Positions 8,691 to 18,172 are shown, counted from the first letter of the stretch. The stretch: DNA of 64,000 nucleotides from Laceyella sediminis (GCF_003003125.1 NZ_PVTZ01000006.1:142378-206377); one strand, 5' to 3'. A program made the numbers and translations. The notes: generated from the sequence alone by a model not told the origin.

Positions 8691-9658
8691 ATAATAAAGT
8701 GATTGTCATTACCACTGGTGGGACGATCGCCATGAGCGAGAGCATGGAGTCGCAAGGGGTCAAACCGCAGGATCCCCAAGCATTGCAAAGCGCCCTGCCG
8801 TTATTGAACCAATACGCAAAAGTGGAAATGGATCATCTTTTCAACAAGCCGAGCCCCCACATCACCCCGGCGGATATGTTCCTGATTGCAGAACGCGTGA
8901 AAGAACATCTGGACCGGGGTGCCAAGGGGATCGTGATCACGCATGGAACCGACACGTTGGAAGAAACGGCTTATTTCTTGGATCTGGTTCTCGACACTGA
9001 CATACCCGTGATCGTTACCGGGGCCATGCGTAGCTCCAATGAACTGGGGGCGGATGGGCCTGTGAATATGGTTAACTCCGTCCGCGTGGCCGCACACGAG
9101 CAATCGCTGGGGCGTGGCGTGATGGTCGTCTTCAATGACGAAATTCACACAGCCCGGGATGTCACCAAAACCCACACCAGCAATGTGGCCACCTTCCAAT
9201 CACCCGGCTTGGGGCCGGTCGGCCTGGTAACCAAAAAGGAAATTCGCTTTTTCCGAGATTCGGTAAAAGAGCCCCGCTTCCCTCTTGCGATGCCTTCACA
9301 CCAAGTCGCTTTGATCAAAGTGGCGGCTGGCATGGATGACAGCCTGATCGCATGGGCGGTAGAGCACGGATTTGACGGTATTGTGTTGGAAGCGCTGGGA
9401 CAGGGAAATTTGCCTCCCGCTATGTTGCCCGGGCTAAAACGCGCGCTCGCCAGCGAGATTCCCGTCGTGCTGGTGTCCCGTTGTTTCAATGGATCGGTGC
9501 AGGACACGTATGAATATGAAGGAGGCGGGAAACAACTAAAAGAGCTTGGTTTGATCTTCTCCAACGGCATCAATGGCCAAAAAGCGCGGATCAAACTGAT
9601 GCTCGCCTTGTCAAAAACAAAAGACGCAACCGAATTACAAAGCTATTTTCAGTATTGA
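8687..9658 (+). CDS. asparaginase (type I/II L-asparaginase fold)
   Basis: About 323 residues. It has both active-site threonine motifs of the family: TTGGTIAMS at the N-terminus and THGTDTLEETAY near residue 84, followed by VTGAMRSSNELGADGPVN. It hydrolyses L-asparagine to aspartate and ammonia. No signal peptide is seen, so it is probably cytosolic. The frame could also begin at GTG 8648, adding 13 residues that do not look conserved. A purine permease gene follows in the same direction after 63 bp. Confidence 0.92.
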   Translation: MNNKVIVITTGGTIAMSESMESQGVKPQDPQALQSALPLLNQYAKVEMDHLFNKPSPHITPADMFLIAERVKEHLDRGAKGIVITHGTDTLEETAYFLDLVLDTDIPVIVTGAMRSSNELGADGPVNMVNSVRVAAHEQSLGRGVMVVFNDEIHTARDVTKTHTSNVATFQSPGLGPVGLVTKKEIRFFRDSVKEPRFPLAMPSHQVALIKVAAGMDDSLIAWAVEHGFDGIVLEALGQGNLPPAMLPGLKRALASEIPVVLVSRCFNGSVQDTYEYEGGGKQLKELGLIFSNGINGQKARIKLMLALSKTKDATELQSYFQY

Positions 9659-9721
9659 TTTGATTGTGCGCTCAATCAGAGCGTGGGTGGGCGAGGGAGC
9701 ATTAGCAAAGAAGGAAGGAAA

Positions 9722-10999
9722 TTGAAAGGATTACATTCGATTTTTCGATTAGAATCACACAACACATCTATTCGTACAGAATTTTTGGCCGGCTTAACTA
9801 CATTTTTCACCATCAGTTACATCATCATCGTCAACAGCTCTATCATCTCCGAGACGGGGATCCCTTTTGAAGCAGCTCTTTTGGGAACCATCTTCACTTC
9901 ATGCCTCAGTTGCCTGCTGATGGGATTATGGGCCAACGCCCCCATCATCATCGTGCCAGGCATGGGTGTCAACGCGTTTTTCACATATACCATGGTGCAT
10001 GAGATGGGCCTCTCCTGGCAAGAGGCGCTAACCGCAGTAACCCTCTCTGGCATCCTGTTTACCGTGATCACCTTTACTCCGCTGGCCACTTGGTTGAGCA
10101 CAGCGGTACCAACCGCCTTGAAAAAGGGGATGACCGTCGGCATCGGCTTGCTCATCACCTTTATCGGGTTACAAAAAGGCGGATTAATCATCAGCAATGA
10201 ACAAACGTTCGTCAGCATCGGCAGCCTCCATCAACCCAAGGTGTGGATCACGCTGTTCAGCCTTGCACTGTTGATCATTCTCTTTGTGCGCAAGGTACAA
10301 GGCGCGTTTTTGATCACGCTGGTGTTGGCGACGGTGGTCGCGTTAATCGCCGACCCTTCATCCGCCCAGGGAGAGCCAGCTCCCCTTTCATTTGAACAGT
10401 ATGTTCCATTGCTAGGCAACTTTGCCTTGGCAGGGTTGGGCAAACTCACTTTCTGGGTGGCGACATTCACGCTAACCATGATTCTCGTGTTTGAAAATAT
10501 GGGATTGTTGCAAGGACTGTTAACTGACAAACAAAAGTTTCCCGCCGCTTTTCAAGCTAGTGCCCTATCTAATATTATGGCTGGGCTACTGGGAACGAGC
10601 GCAACCATATGCGCCTTGGAAAGCGCCACTGGCACCCAATCTGGGGGGAGAACGGGCTTGACCACCATTACGGCGGGCGGTCTCTTCTTGCTCTCGCTGA
10701 TCCTCATTCCCTATCTGAAATGGATTCCAGAAAGTGCGGTGGCTGCCATCATGATTGTGGTTGGCGGATTGATGATGCAAGAGGTGCAAGCGATCCCGTT
10801 CGGTGATTTTACGGAGGGGTTGCCGGCTTTCATCACTTTTGCATTCATCCCGTTCACCTACAGCATTCCCACCGGCATCGCGTTTGGCTTCATCACCTAT
10901 GCTATTTTGAAAATTGCGGCCAAACGGGCGAGGGAAGTGCCGATCTCATTTTTTATCATCGCCTTGTTATTCATGATTCAACTAGGTTTGCACGGATAA
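9722..10999 (+). CDS. NCS2-family purine permease (AzgA-like)
   Basis: About 425 residues with 12 or more hydrophobic segments. N-terminal TEFLAGLTTFFTISYIIIVN, then PGMGVNAFF and, near residue 295, ATICALESATGTQSGGRTGL are signatures of the AzgA/PbuG/PbuO group, which take up adenine, guanine or hypoxanthine with protons. The longer frame begins at GTG 9683; TTG 9722 is preferred because GAAGGAAGG lies just before it and the family N-terminus starts there. It is probably co-transcribed with asparaginase. Confidence 0.88.
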   Translation: MKGLHSIFRLESHNTSIRTEFLAGLTTFFTISYIIIVNSSIISETGIPFEAALLGTIFTSCLSCLLMGLWANAPIIIVPGMGVNAFFTYTMVHEMGLSWQEALTAVTLSGILFTVITFTPLATWLSTAVPTALKKGMTVGIGLLITFIGLQKGGLIISNEQTFVSIGSLHQPKVWITLFSLALLIILFVRKVQGAFLITLVLATVVALIADPSSAQGEPAPLSFEQYVPLLGNFALAGLGKLTFWVATFTLTMILVFENMGLLQGLLTDKQKFPAAFQASALSNIMAGLLGTSATICALESATGTQSGGRTGLTTITAGGLFLLSLILIPYLKWIPESAVAAIMIVVGGLMMQEVQAIPFGDFTEGLPAFITFAFIPFTYSIPTGIAFGFITYAILKIAAKRAREVPISFFIIALLFMIQLGLHG

Positions 11000-11010
11000 A
11001 GGATAAAGAA

Positions 11011-11045
11011 AAAAAGCGATTTCCGACTCTCGGAATCGCTTTTTC
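11011..11045. terminator. bidirectional terminator between permease and ypdA
   Basis: AAAAAGCGATTTCCGA and TCGGAATCGCTTTTT form a strong stem with one bulge and a 3-nt loop. A/T runs at both ends serve the converging permease and ypdA genes. Confidence 0.85.
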
Positions 11046-11047
11046 GC

Positions 11048-12028
11048 TTATATGCGGGCCACCTTCCGTTTGTCCCGGATGTGGCGCGCGATGGAACGCC
11101 CATGGTAACGTCCATTTTCGATAAACACTTTGGTTGCATCATGCCCTGTGGCAATCACTCCGGCCAAGTACAATCCTGGCACCGTAGTTTCCATATCGTC
11201 GGACAGCACCGGTACACCCGTCTCTTGATCGATTTGCCCTCCCAATCTCTCCACGAAAGTCAAGTTGGGCCTGTACCCCGTCATCGCAAACACCGCATCC
11301 GCCTTGATTTCCTTCCGTACGCCTTTTTCTTCAACCACCACAGCCTCTGGAGTGATTTCACGCACTTCCGTTTCCCAATGCATATGGATGCGTTCTTTTT
11401 CGATGGCCGCCTCGATCAAGGGTCTCACCCACGCCTTGACGCTGTCGTGAAAGGCGCTTTTGCGGTAAACCATATGAACGTGCGCTCCCACTTGATGCAA
11501 ATCCAATGCCACATCAATCGCGGAGTTACGTCCGCCAATCACCACCACCCGCTCCCGAGCATAAGGATGGGCATCGTGAAAATAATGCTTTACATGGGGC
11601 AAATCTTCGCCCGGAATATTCAACATATGTGGATTGTCATAATACCCGGTGGCCAACACGACATTTTCCGCTTCATATATACCACGCCCATCCCGCTTGG
11701 ACGTAATTACGCGAAATCCGTTTTCTATCCGCTCGATCTCCACCACTTTTTCGTATGTGTGCAGTTCCAAGTGGTGCTTCTTGACCACGGTCCGAAAGTA
11801 TGCCAACGCTTCATGCCGGGTCGGTTTTTCATTTACTGTCGTGAATGGGATGCCCCCGATTTCCAAATTGTCGGCCGAGCTAAAAAAAGTCATCGACAGC
11901 GGATAATGATATATTGAATTCACCAAACAACCTTTCTCAATGATCAATGGATTCAAGCCCACTTTTTTCAACTCAATCGCGGCTGAAAGCCCACAAGGGC
12001 CCGCACCCACCACAATTACATCAAACAT
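11048..12028 (-). CDS. ypdA: YpdA-family bacillithiol disulfide reductase
   Basis: About 326 residues. An FAD-binding GAGPCG motif lies in the first 15 residues and a NAD(P)H-binding VIGGRNSAIDVALDL near residue 150; no CxxC redox pair is present, as in YpdA rather than thioredoxin reductase. The family regenerates bacillithiol from its disulfide. The start ATG 12028 follows GGAGGTGACAGT; the 21 extra codons of the longer frame are not conserved-looking. It lies next to gudB, as in Bacillus. Confidence 0.9.
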   Translation of the reverse strand: MFDVIVVGAGPCGLSAAIELKKVGLNPLIIEKGCLVNSIYHYPLSMTFFSSADNLEIGGIPFTTVNEKPTRHEALAYFRTVVKKHHLELHTYEKVVEIERIENGFRVITSKRDGRGIYEAENVVLATGYYDNPHMLNIPGEDLPHVKHYFHDAHPYARERVVVIGGRNSAIDVALDLHQVGAHVHMVYRKSAFHDSVKAWVRPLIEAAIEKERIHMHWETEVREITPEAVVVEEKGVRKEIKADAVFAMTGYRPNLTFVERLGGQIDQETGVPVLSDDMETTVPGLYLAGVIATGHDATKVFIENGRYHGRSIARHIRDKRKVARI

Positions 12029-12054
12029 ACTGTCACCTCCAACGATGCAAAAGA

Positions 12055-12082
12055 AGAACACCCCTTCATTCAAGGGTGTTCT
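12055..12082 (-). terminator. hairpin between gudB and ypdA
   Basis: AGAACACCC pairs with GGGTGTTCT, 9 bp, with a 10-nt loop, just after the gudB stop on the minus strand. The T-tract is poor, so termination may be partial and ypdA may receive gudB read-through. Confidence 0.55.
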
Positions 12083-12103
12083 CCTCACCACTTCCTTATT
12101 ATA

Positions 12104-13387
12104 CTATACCCAACCGCGGAAACGTGATGCTTCCGCCATTTTTCTCACACCCACCATATACGCGGCAAGACGCATGTCCACTTTGCGGGTTTGAGCGGTA
12201 TTATAGACGTTTTCAAACGCACGCACCATAATGTCTTCCAATTTTTGTTCCACTTCTTCGTCAGACCAGTAATACCCTTGGTTATTTTGCACCCACTCAA
12301 AATATGAAACGGTCACGCCACCAGCGCTGGCCAATACGTCTGGCACCAACAAGATGTCACGCTCATGAAGGATTTTGGTCGCTTCCAACGTGGTCGGTCC
12401 ATTAGCCGCTTCAACGACAATGTCGGCTTTGATTCGATCGGCGTTTTTAGCGGTGATCTGATTTTCAACCGCTGCTGGAACCAGGATGTCGCAATCGAGT
12501 TCCAACAACTCTTGGTTGGTGATGGTGTCTTTGAACAATTTGGTGACGGTTCCAAAAGAGTCACGGCGATCAAGCAAGTAATCGATGTCCAACCCATCCG
12601 GATCATGCAAGGCGCCGTAAGCGTCAGAAATACCAATCACTTTGGCTCCTGCATCATGCATGAACTTCGCCAGGAAGCTACCGGCATTGCCGAATCCTTG
12701 AATAACGACGCGTGCGCCTTCGATGCTGAGGCCGCGTTTTTTCGCTGCTTCGCGGATCATCAGGGTTACGCCTTTGGCCGTAGCTGTTTCGCGACCGCGG
12801 GAACCGCCCAACACCAACGGTTTACCAGTGATGAATCCTGGGGAGTCAAATTCGCGGATGCGGCTGTATTCATCCATCATCCACGCCATGATTTGCGAGT
12901 TGGTGAACACGTCCGGAGCCGGGATGTCTTTCGTCGGCCCTACAATTTGGCTGATCGCACGCACATAGCCACGAGACAAGCGTTCCAGCTCGCGGAAAGA
13001 CATATTCCGCGGATCGCAGATGATGCCGCCTTTTCCTCCGCCGTAAGGGAGGTCGACAATGCCCGCTTTCAAACTCATCCAAATTGATAGCGCTTTCACT
13101 TCTGATTCAGTTACGTCTGGATGAAAGCGCACTCCACCCTTGGTTGGACCTACGGCATCATTATGTTGAGCGCGATATCCCGTAAACACTTTCACAGTGC
13201 CGTCATCCATGCGGACGGGAATCCGAACGGTTAATACACGCATAGGTTCCTTTAACAATTCGTACACAGCCTCTGGATAACCCAGCTTATCCAACGCTTT
13301 ATGAATCACTGTTTGCGTGGATACCAAGACATCCATATTTTCACGCTGTTCCTCTTGACGACCTGCAGCAACAGACTGTTGTTCCAT
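12104..13387 (-). CDS. gudB: NAD-dependent glutamate dehydrogenase
   Basis: About 427 residues. The Glu/Leu/Phe/Val dehydrogenase signature [14 protein letters not shown], with its catalytic lysine, lies near residue 110, [12 protein letters not shown] near 82, and the NAD-binding [25 protein letters not shown] near 230. It converts glutamate to 2-oxoglutarate and ammonia. ATG 13387 is preferred over a GTG further up because GAGGTGGTCAGG precedes it. Unlike the cryptic gudB of laboratory B. subtilis there is no sign of an in-frame duplication at the active site. Confidence 0.96.
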   Translation of the reverse strand: MEQQSVAAGRQEEQRENMDVLVSTQTVIHKALDKLGYPEAVYELLKEPMRVLTVRIPVRMDDGTVKVFTGYRAQHNDAVGPTKGGVRFHPDVTESEVKALSIWMSLKAGIVDLPYGGGKGGIICDPRNMSFRELERLSRGYVRAISQIVGPTKDIPAPDVFTNSQIMAWMMDEYSRIREFDSPGFITGKPLVLGGSRGRETATAKGVTLMIREAAKKRGLSIEGARVVIQGFGNAGSFLAKFMHDAGAKVIGISDAYGALHDPDGLDIDYLLDRRDSFGTVTKLFKDTITNQELLELDCDILVPAAVENQITAKNADRIKADIVVEAANGPTTLEATKILHERDILLVPDVLASAGGVTVSYFEWVQNNQGYYWSDEEVEQKLEDIMVRAFENVYNTAQTRKVDMRLAAYMVGVRKMAEASRFRGWV

Positions 13388-13556
13388 CCTGACCACCTCA
13401 GAATTAAATACTAACTGCTAAAAAGACCAGTATTCAGTATACAATAATACACTAAACAACCAAAGAATGTCTCTGTTTTTACGTATATTTAAAAACAGAC
13501 GCACCAATTAGGTATAATAATGCAAGAGAACCCGACTGAAAGGATTTGACTCGAAA

Positions 13557-14231
13557 ATGTACCAACAAGTTCTGTATTGTTTTGCCCATCCTGATGACGA
13601 AACATTTACTTGCGGCGGCACCATCGCCCGCTTCCATGCAGATGGCGTCCGTCAAACGCTCTACTGCGCCACTCGTGGTGAAGCAGGGAAAACAGGACAA
13701 CCACCACTTTGCGCACAGGAAGAGTTAGGTGATGTCCGTGCGCAAGAACTGGCTCGGGCCTGTGATGTTCTTGGTATAGATGAGTGCATCCTGCGGGATT
13801 ATGGAGACGGACAATTGAGCCAACTCCCTTTCCAACAACTCGTTGACGATTTGTTTAAGATCATGGAAAGCATCCGCCCAGATCTCATTATCACCTTCCC
13901 GCCGTCTGGCATTTCTGGCCACCTTGATCATCAGATTATTCAACAGGCTACCTTGGAAGCAGTAAAGAAAACTACATTCCCTACCAAACTTTACTATAAC
14001 GTCATACCAGAATCAATCGCTCATTTGCATTCTGGAAAAATCCATGCGACACCGGATGAATACGTATCCATGAAAATAGATGTGACCCCATTCCGCGCTA
14101 AAATCGCCCAAGCGCTACGCGAACATAAAACCCAACACCTTTCAATTGATCGCGTCTTTCCAGGTGTGCGTGATGGTGATATCAACCGCTTGCGTTCACA
14201 TGAATATTATCAACTAGTTATACAAAAATAA
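13557..14231 (+). CDS. PIG-L (LmbE) family deacetylase, possibly BshB-type
   Basis: A 224-residue zinc-dependent deacetylase. The metal-binding AHPDDE motif is at residues 10-15 and the third ligand lies in SGHLDHQ near 120. Family members remove acetyl groups from N-acetylglucosamine conjugates; BshB2 acts in bacillithiol synthesis. The YpdA reductase gene nearby makes a bacillithiol role plausible, but the sequence alone does not fix the substrate. A TATAAT-like -10 lies at 13513-13518. Divergent from gudB. Confidence 0.8.
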   Translation: MYQQVLYCFAHPDDETFTCGGTIARFHADGVRQTLYCATRGEAGKTGQPPLCAQEELGDVRAQELARACDVLGIDECILRDYGDGQLSQLPFQQLVDDLFKIMESIRPDLIITFPPSGISGHLDHQIIQQATLEAVKKTTFPTKLYYNVIPESIAHLHSGKIHATPDEYVSMKIDVTPFRAKIAQALREHKTQHLSIDRVFPGVRDGDINRLRSHEYYQLVIQK

Positions 14232-14254
14232 AATTTTTTATACAGCAAATTAAT

Positions 14255-14282
14255 AACACACCCGGTTATTACGGGTGTGTTT
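14255..14282. terminator. bidirectional terminator between PIG-L gene and mecA
   Basis: AACACACCCG and CGGGTGTGTT form a 10-bp stem with a 7-nt loop between the two converging genes. Confidence 0.8.
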
Positions 14283-14289
14283 ATTTATC

Positions 14290-14889
14290 TCATCCAAAAT
14301 ATTGACTGATTTGGTTGATCGCATCGTTTTCACACACAACTTTGCCATACTCGGTCAGCATTGCCTCTGTCACCGTGGACACTTCGCCATACTCCGACAG
14401 CATGGCAATCAACGTATCCACCTGACCCCTGGACAAATTCTTCTCTCCACCAAACAGCAAATAATAGCGGTTTTGGTAGGCAAATAGCTGCCCTCCTTGC
14501 ATAGCATGGGCTTTCATGCGCACAGCCGCTTGGACTACGTCTTCGAAGTCGTTAAAACGGAAAATAATGTCGTCCGACTCTTCCATCGTCACTTCTAACT
14601 CGTACATTTCTTCCGTTTGTTCAAACTCATCGACTTCTGATTTCGGAGTCCGGCCACGGGTAACCACAACCACCATCCCTTGTGCGGGAAGGGCGAAAAC
14701 TTCGACAGCTACTGGCCCAACCACTTCAAAACCCAATTCCTGATATGCGTGTTCCATCATGTCATTAAAGAGTTCATGCACTTTCGGAATATCTCTCCAC
14801 ATGTCCTCTTTTTGAATCCCACGATCAGCCAAATCGTCGAGAGTCAAGAAAAAGCGCACCTTATCCCCGTCTAAACGCTCGACACGCAT
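14290..14889 (-). CDS. mecA: ClpC adaptor protein MecA (YpbH position)
   Basis: A 199-residue MecA-family protein. The N-terminal substrate-binding domain starts MRVERLDGDKVRFFLTLDDL with a helix containing DMWRDIPKVHELFNDMM; an acidic linker follows (residues 85-105), then the C-terminal ClpC-binding domain (FEDVVQAAVRMK to the end). MecA targets proteins to ClpCP for degradation. Its place beside gudB matches the second Bacillus paralogue (ypbH/mecB), so another mecA may exist elsewhere. ATG 14889 follows GGGAGGGTAGGCC. Confidence 0.92.
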   Translation of the reverse strand: MRVERLDGDKVRFFLTLDDLADRGIQKEDMWRDIPKVHELFNDMMEHAYQELGFEVVGPVAVEVFALPAQGMVVVVTRGRTPKSEVDEFEQTEEMYELEVTMEESDDIIFRFNDFEDVVQAAVRMKAHAMQGGQLFAYQNRYYLLFGGEKNLSRGQVDTLIAMLSEYGEVSTVTEAMLTEYGKVVCENDAINQISQYFG

Positions 14890-15062
14890 GGCCTACCCTC
14901 CCTCGCCGGAGACTCCCACATTCAGAATATGAGGGACTGAATCTCACTGTTACGCGGTCAAGTCTCCTATTTTTCTTTATATCAATCATACACAAAAATG
15001 GCTTTCCTTGCATAGGGTATTCGCATTTTTTTCGGGGCATTGCCAACCCTGGGGCCGCACCC

Positions 15063-15641
15063 TCATCCCTTCGCTCCATACCGCAAGTAACATCCCATCA
15101 CGAAATCGACAACCGCATGAGCGATCACTGCTGGGGCAAGATGACCCGTCCATTCGACCATCAGGCCAAAGACTGTTCCGACTCCGGTGACAAAGACGAC
15201 CAGTACCCATTTTTTTAAGTATCTGGTGTGTACAAGCGCAAATAGGAGAGCCGTTCCCCATACCCCGATCCAACCCTGCACCAGACCGCGGAACAACAAC
15301 TCTTCCCCGATGGCAGCCATCACGGCGATCAACATGATATGCCACCAAGGACGACGCGCAAACAATAATTGGTTTAATCCCCCGTCATCAAAATGGTGTT
15401 CAGGCAACAAACGGATCAGCACAAACTCCATGGCCACGATGAATCCACCGACGCCGACACCCACCAGCCACATATGGAGCTTGGTAAACGGAGCCAATTC
15501 AACATAAAGTCGATTTTTCCACCATAAATATGGAACACTCAATAAAATAAACAGCAGTTGCGTAAAATAAAAACTAATCAAGATTAATCGCTCCTGCTGG
15601 CTCCGCTGATCACAGTTGATGCCGTTCAGGTCTTCGCTCAT
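15063..15641 (-). CDS. CPBP-family intramembrane metalloprotease
   Basis: A 192-residue membrane protein with about six helices. It has the CPBP/Abi motifs EELLFRG near residue 112, FALVHTRY near 134 and HAVVDFVMG near 175, which supply the glutamates and histidines for metal binding in the membrane. Some relatives process prenylated or immunity-related peptides, but the substrate here is unknown. ATG 15641 has AAGGAGGGGCGAT. It is divergent from ferredoxin, as ypbD is near fer in Bacillus. Confidence 0.88.
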   Translation of the reverse strand: MSEDLNGINCDQRSQQERLILISFYFTQLLFILLSVPYLWWKNRLYVELAPFTKLHMWLVGVGVGGFIVAMEFVLIRLLPEHHFDDGGLNQLLFARRPWWHIMLIAVMAAIGEELLFRGLVQGWIGVWGTALLFALVHTRYLKKWVLVVFVTGVGTVFGLMVEWTGHLAPAVIAHAVVDFVMGCYLRYGAKG

Positions 15642-15677
15642 ATCGCCCCTCCTTTTTCTTGATTTACTGATTGCTCC

Positions 15678-15706
15678 TTGAAATCGGACACAATTCCGTC
15701 TACAAT
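15678..15706 (+). promoter_or_regulatory. sigma-A-type promoter for ferredoxin
   Basis: TTGAAA (15678-15683), 17-bp spacer, TACAAT (15701-15706). Transcription would start near 15713, giving a leader of about 54 nt before the ferredoxin ATG. Confidence 0.75.
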
Positions 15707-15727
15707 GAGGGGTGGAAGTGGACTTAA

Positions 15728-15976
<249 letters not shown>

Positions 15977-16093
15977 TTCGTCAAAACCATGTTGTTCACA
16001 CGGTGCATGTAAGCAAGCGGTTTGGCTTCACTCACGCACCACGTGCTGTCAACAAGCGGTCAACCCAGATCGCTTACATACCAGAACAACGAT

Positions 16094-16126
16094 GAGCCAC
16101 CTCTTGCCAGGTGGCTTGTTCTTTTT
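16094..16126 (+). terminator. terminator downstream of ferredoxin
   Basis: GAGCCACCT pairs with AGGTGGCTT, followed by GTTCTTTTT on the plus strand. It lies 118 nt after the ferredoxin stop; no other plus-strand gene is seen between. Confidence 0.75.
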
Positions 16127-16175
16127 CGCACATACGCCGTTCAAGTGCGACCTTTAAACATGCCCACCATATAAT

Positions 16176-16194
16176 GATAATGACTATCATTATC
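16176..16194. promoter_or_regulatory. Fur-box-like operator with no obvious target gene
   Basis: GATAATGACTATCATTATC matches 17 of 19 bases of the classical Fur box and is nearly palindromic. A TATAAT hexamer overlaps its left edge (16170-16175). No iron-uptake gene flanks it. Downstream on the plus strand lies a C-rich stretch (CCCCTCC at about 16218) but no convincing coding frame. The interval 15977-16420 otherwise holds only two terminators. Confidence 0.6.
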
Positions 16195-16263
16195 TTCGTC
16201 AACTCAGTTATTCATTCCCCTCCGTTCACCCTCAACCCTATTTATGACCTTCAAAATCTCCAT

Positions 16264-16301
16264 AAAAAAACCTTAGCCCAGTACAATACCGAACTAAGGT
16301 T
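16264..16301 (-). terminator. terminator of the protease/partner unit
   Basis: ACCTTAG and CTAAGGT form a 7-bp stem with a 17-nt loop, followed on the minus strand by seven Ts. It lies about 120 nt after the stop of the exported 206-aa protein. Confidence 0.65.
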
Positions 16302-16420
16302 GTTGAAGTACAATTGGAGCCGCTGGCTATTTTGCATCAGACTCGCACTAAAACCCAGAAGCTAAGTCATCTGAAGTCTTACCACCTGGCTTCTCAGCCG
16401 TTTCTATGATTCGTCAACGG

Positions 16421-17041
16421 TTACTTTAGCAACTCTTTCATCTTGGCGGTCACATCGGTGGAAGCAAGTTGCTTGCCAGCGGGCAGGTTTAATATTTGAG
16501 CGGCGCCTTGGCTCAGATAAACCTGTTCACCCTTGCTGGTTTTAGCGATGAAGATGCCTTGTCCTACAAATTCAAAGTAACGGATTTGGTTCTCTTTTTT
16601 CACCGCTTTTTTCGCGGCTTTGTACATGTTCATCAAATCTTTGCTGCGGTTTTTCCCGCCCATTTTGATCGGTTGGACATCATCGGCGACAACGATGCCT
16701 TCGGGTTGCTCGCCTTTCATCATAAACCAGAGTTTCTCTTTCGTCGGTTGCAACATGCCAATCAGGCTAGTTCCTTCATATGATTTGATTACGTTGGCAT
16801 CGGGTGTACGGAAAATCGGAATGGAGAAAGAAGAGAGTTGGAGTCCTTCTAAAGAAGATGCATTTTGAGGCATCAATGATTTGCCCTGTTTCGGAGATTT
16901 TTGTGAAACTGCTGTTAGGTAATCTTGAAAAGCTGTCTTTTCAGGCTGGTCCGAAGCGAAGCCGTTGCCGATAAATCCGACCAAGCCGACGGTGGCGACA
17001 ATGGCCACTGCGGGAATGATGATTTTTAAGCTTTTAAGCAT
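16421..17041 (-). CDS. exported protein of unknown function, protease partner
   Basis: 206 residues with an N-terminal signal or anchor (about residues 6-29, ending GFASDQ). The rest is soluble, rich in lysine and short hydrophobic strands (FSIPIFRTPDANVIKSY, KLWFMMKGEQPEGIVVADDV). No family is recognised. It follows the papain-like protease gene after 27 bp with its own GGAGGAGATTTCAC site, so the two are one operon. An inhibitor, chaperone or maturation partner of the protease would fit, but that is inference from position only. Confidence 0.72.
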   Translation of the reverse strand: MLKSLKIIIPAVAIVATVGLVGFIGNGFASDQPEKTAFQDYLTAVSQKSPKQGKSLMPQNASSLEGLQLSSFSIPIFRTPDANVIKSYEGTSLIGMLQPTKEKLWFMMKGEQPEGIVVADDVQPIKMGGKNRSKDLMNMYKAAKKAVKKENQIRYFEFVGQGIFIAKTSKGEQVYLSQGAAQILNLPAGKQLASTDVTAKMKELLK

Positions 17042-17068
17042 GTGAAATCTCCTCCTCGATGGTTGTCA

Positions 17069-17638
17069 TCAGTAACCAATGTCATAAATGAGCTCTCTCC
17101 AATAAAAATTGTTGTTACTCTTGAAGGCTTGATAAGTCATGTAATAATGGTCTCCATACCAAGGATCCATATATTCGACATAGTTGTTATTATTTGAGGT
17201 GAAGTAGCCATCCAAAACAACAAAATGTCCGATGGTAGCTCCATTTGTCCACCAGATCAGGGGAATCATCGGTCTACCGTTGTTGATTTGCGATTGGATG
17301 AATGAATAGTTGGGGTAGTACCAATTGCCATAGTAGTTGGTCCATCTGGATCTTAAGCCGTAGGTGGACAACCCACTTTGAATCTCACTGCTGGTGGCCG
17401 GGTTATTGTAGTACCCACCTTTGACCGCATATGCGAAATTGTATTGTGAAACATTCTTGCCTTTATATTGCGAAACTGCGGCTCCGCTTGCCGCCCAACA
17501 CCAGTTGCTGTAATCTTGCTTGATTTCGGGCACATAAGCGCCGTACGCCTTTGCTTGATCCGGTGCCGTCAACTGGAGGCCCACCGCAGACAGCAAAGCA
17601 AAAAGAGCTGTCATAACAAAAAGTCGAATCTTATTCAC
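17069..17638 (-). CDS. secreted papain-like cysteine protease (AvrRpt2/C70-like)
   Basis: 189 residues: signal peptide 1-31 (cleavage near AKAYG), then the catalytic segment DYSNWCWAASGAAVSQY with cysteine near residue 47, GHFVVLDGYF with histidine near 138, and MDPWYGDHYYMTY with a possible third catalytic Asp/Asn near 157. This order fits the C39-like/AvrRpt2 type papain fold. The mature protein is very rich in Tyr, Asn and Trp. It is probably released and may act on peptides or proteins outside the cell. Confidence 0.82.
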   Translation of the reverse strand: MNKIRLFVMTALFALLSAVGLQLTAPDQAKAYGAYVPEIKQDYSNWCWAASGAAVSQYKGKNVSQYNFAYAVKGGYYNNPATSSEIQSGLSTYGLRSRWTNYYGNWYYPNYSFIQSQINNGRPMIPLIWWTNGATIGHFVVLDGYFTSNNNNYVEYMDPWYGDHYYMTYQAFKSNNNFYWRELIYDIGY

Positions 17639-17699
17639 TGATGCACTTCCTCTCTGTGGTGATGATCGTACTGAAAAATTTAAATTCGATATTTAAATA

Positions 17700-17738
17700 A
17701 AAACCCCTTCTTCAAAAACGAAATAGAAGAAGAGGCAA
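17700..17738 (-). terminator. terminator of the rhodanese gene
   Basis: CCCCTTCTTC (17704-17713) pairs with GAAGAAGAGG (17726-17735), followed on the minus strand by TTTTTATTT. It separates the rhodanese gene from the protease operon. Confidence 0.7.
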
Positions 17739-17830
17739 CATAAATTGTCAATCATTATTAAAAACTTATTATTATATAAGAATTTATTTATTATATTTTC
17801 AGAAGGAACTTTGTCCGTTCTATGCCGCTG

Positions 17831-18172
17831 TCATTCTTCTTCCTGCTCCAAATAAAGCAACACTTCCGCTAAACCGCCGTCCACATTTACCACATCCGCG
17901 TAACCTTGCTGCAATAAAAAATTGGCGGCATGTAAACTGCGAACCCCATGCGCGCACAAGAGGTAAATCGTTTTGTTCGGATCGATCTCCGTTAACCGCT
18001 CCGGCAACGAGCCAAGTGGCATGTGTTTGCAATGCTCCAAATGAACCATTTCCCATTCTGCGGGTTCGCGTACGTCGATCACTTCAATGTGGTCCGCCCC
18101 CAACTCTCCGTTTAAGTATTTCTGTGCAAACGCACTAGGTGAGATGTGATACTTGCTTTGATCGTTTTTCAT
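17831..18172 (-). CDS. single-domain rhodanese-like sulfurtransferase
   Basis: 113 residues forming one rhodanese domain: VIDVREPAEWE near residue 31 and the active-site loop LLCAHGVRS near 71 with its catalytic cysteine. Such small proteins carry a persulfide in sulfur transfer; the acceptor is not predictable. ATG 18172 follows AAAGGAGCGCAGTT. It is divergent from the pyrophosphatase gene. Confidence 0.9.
   Translation of the reverse strand: MKNDQSKYHISPSAFAQKYLNGELGADHIEVIDVREPAEWEMVHLEHCKHMPLGSLPERLTEIDPNKTIYLLCAHGVRSLHAANFLLQQGYADVVNVDGGLAEVLLYLEQEEE

Noticed and set aside
12104..13387. Cryptic gudB with an inactivating in-frame duplication as in laboratory B. subtilis
   Set aside because: No direct repeat is visible in the coding sequence around the active site; the gene looks functional.
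16111..16365. 84-codon plus-strand frame over the Fur box
   Set aside because: No ribosome site, non-coding composition, and it spans a terminator for the opposite strand.
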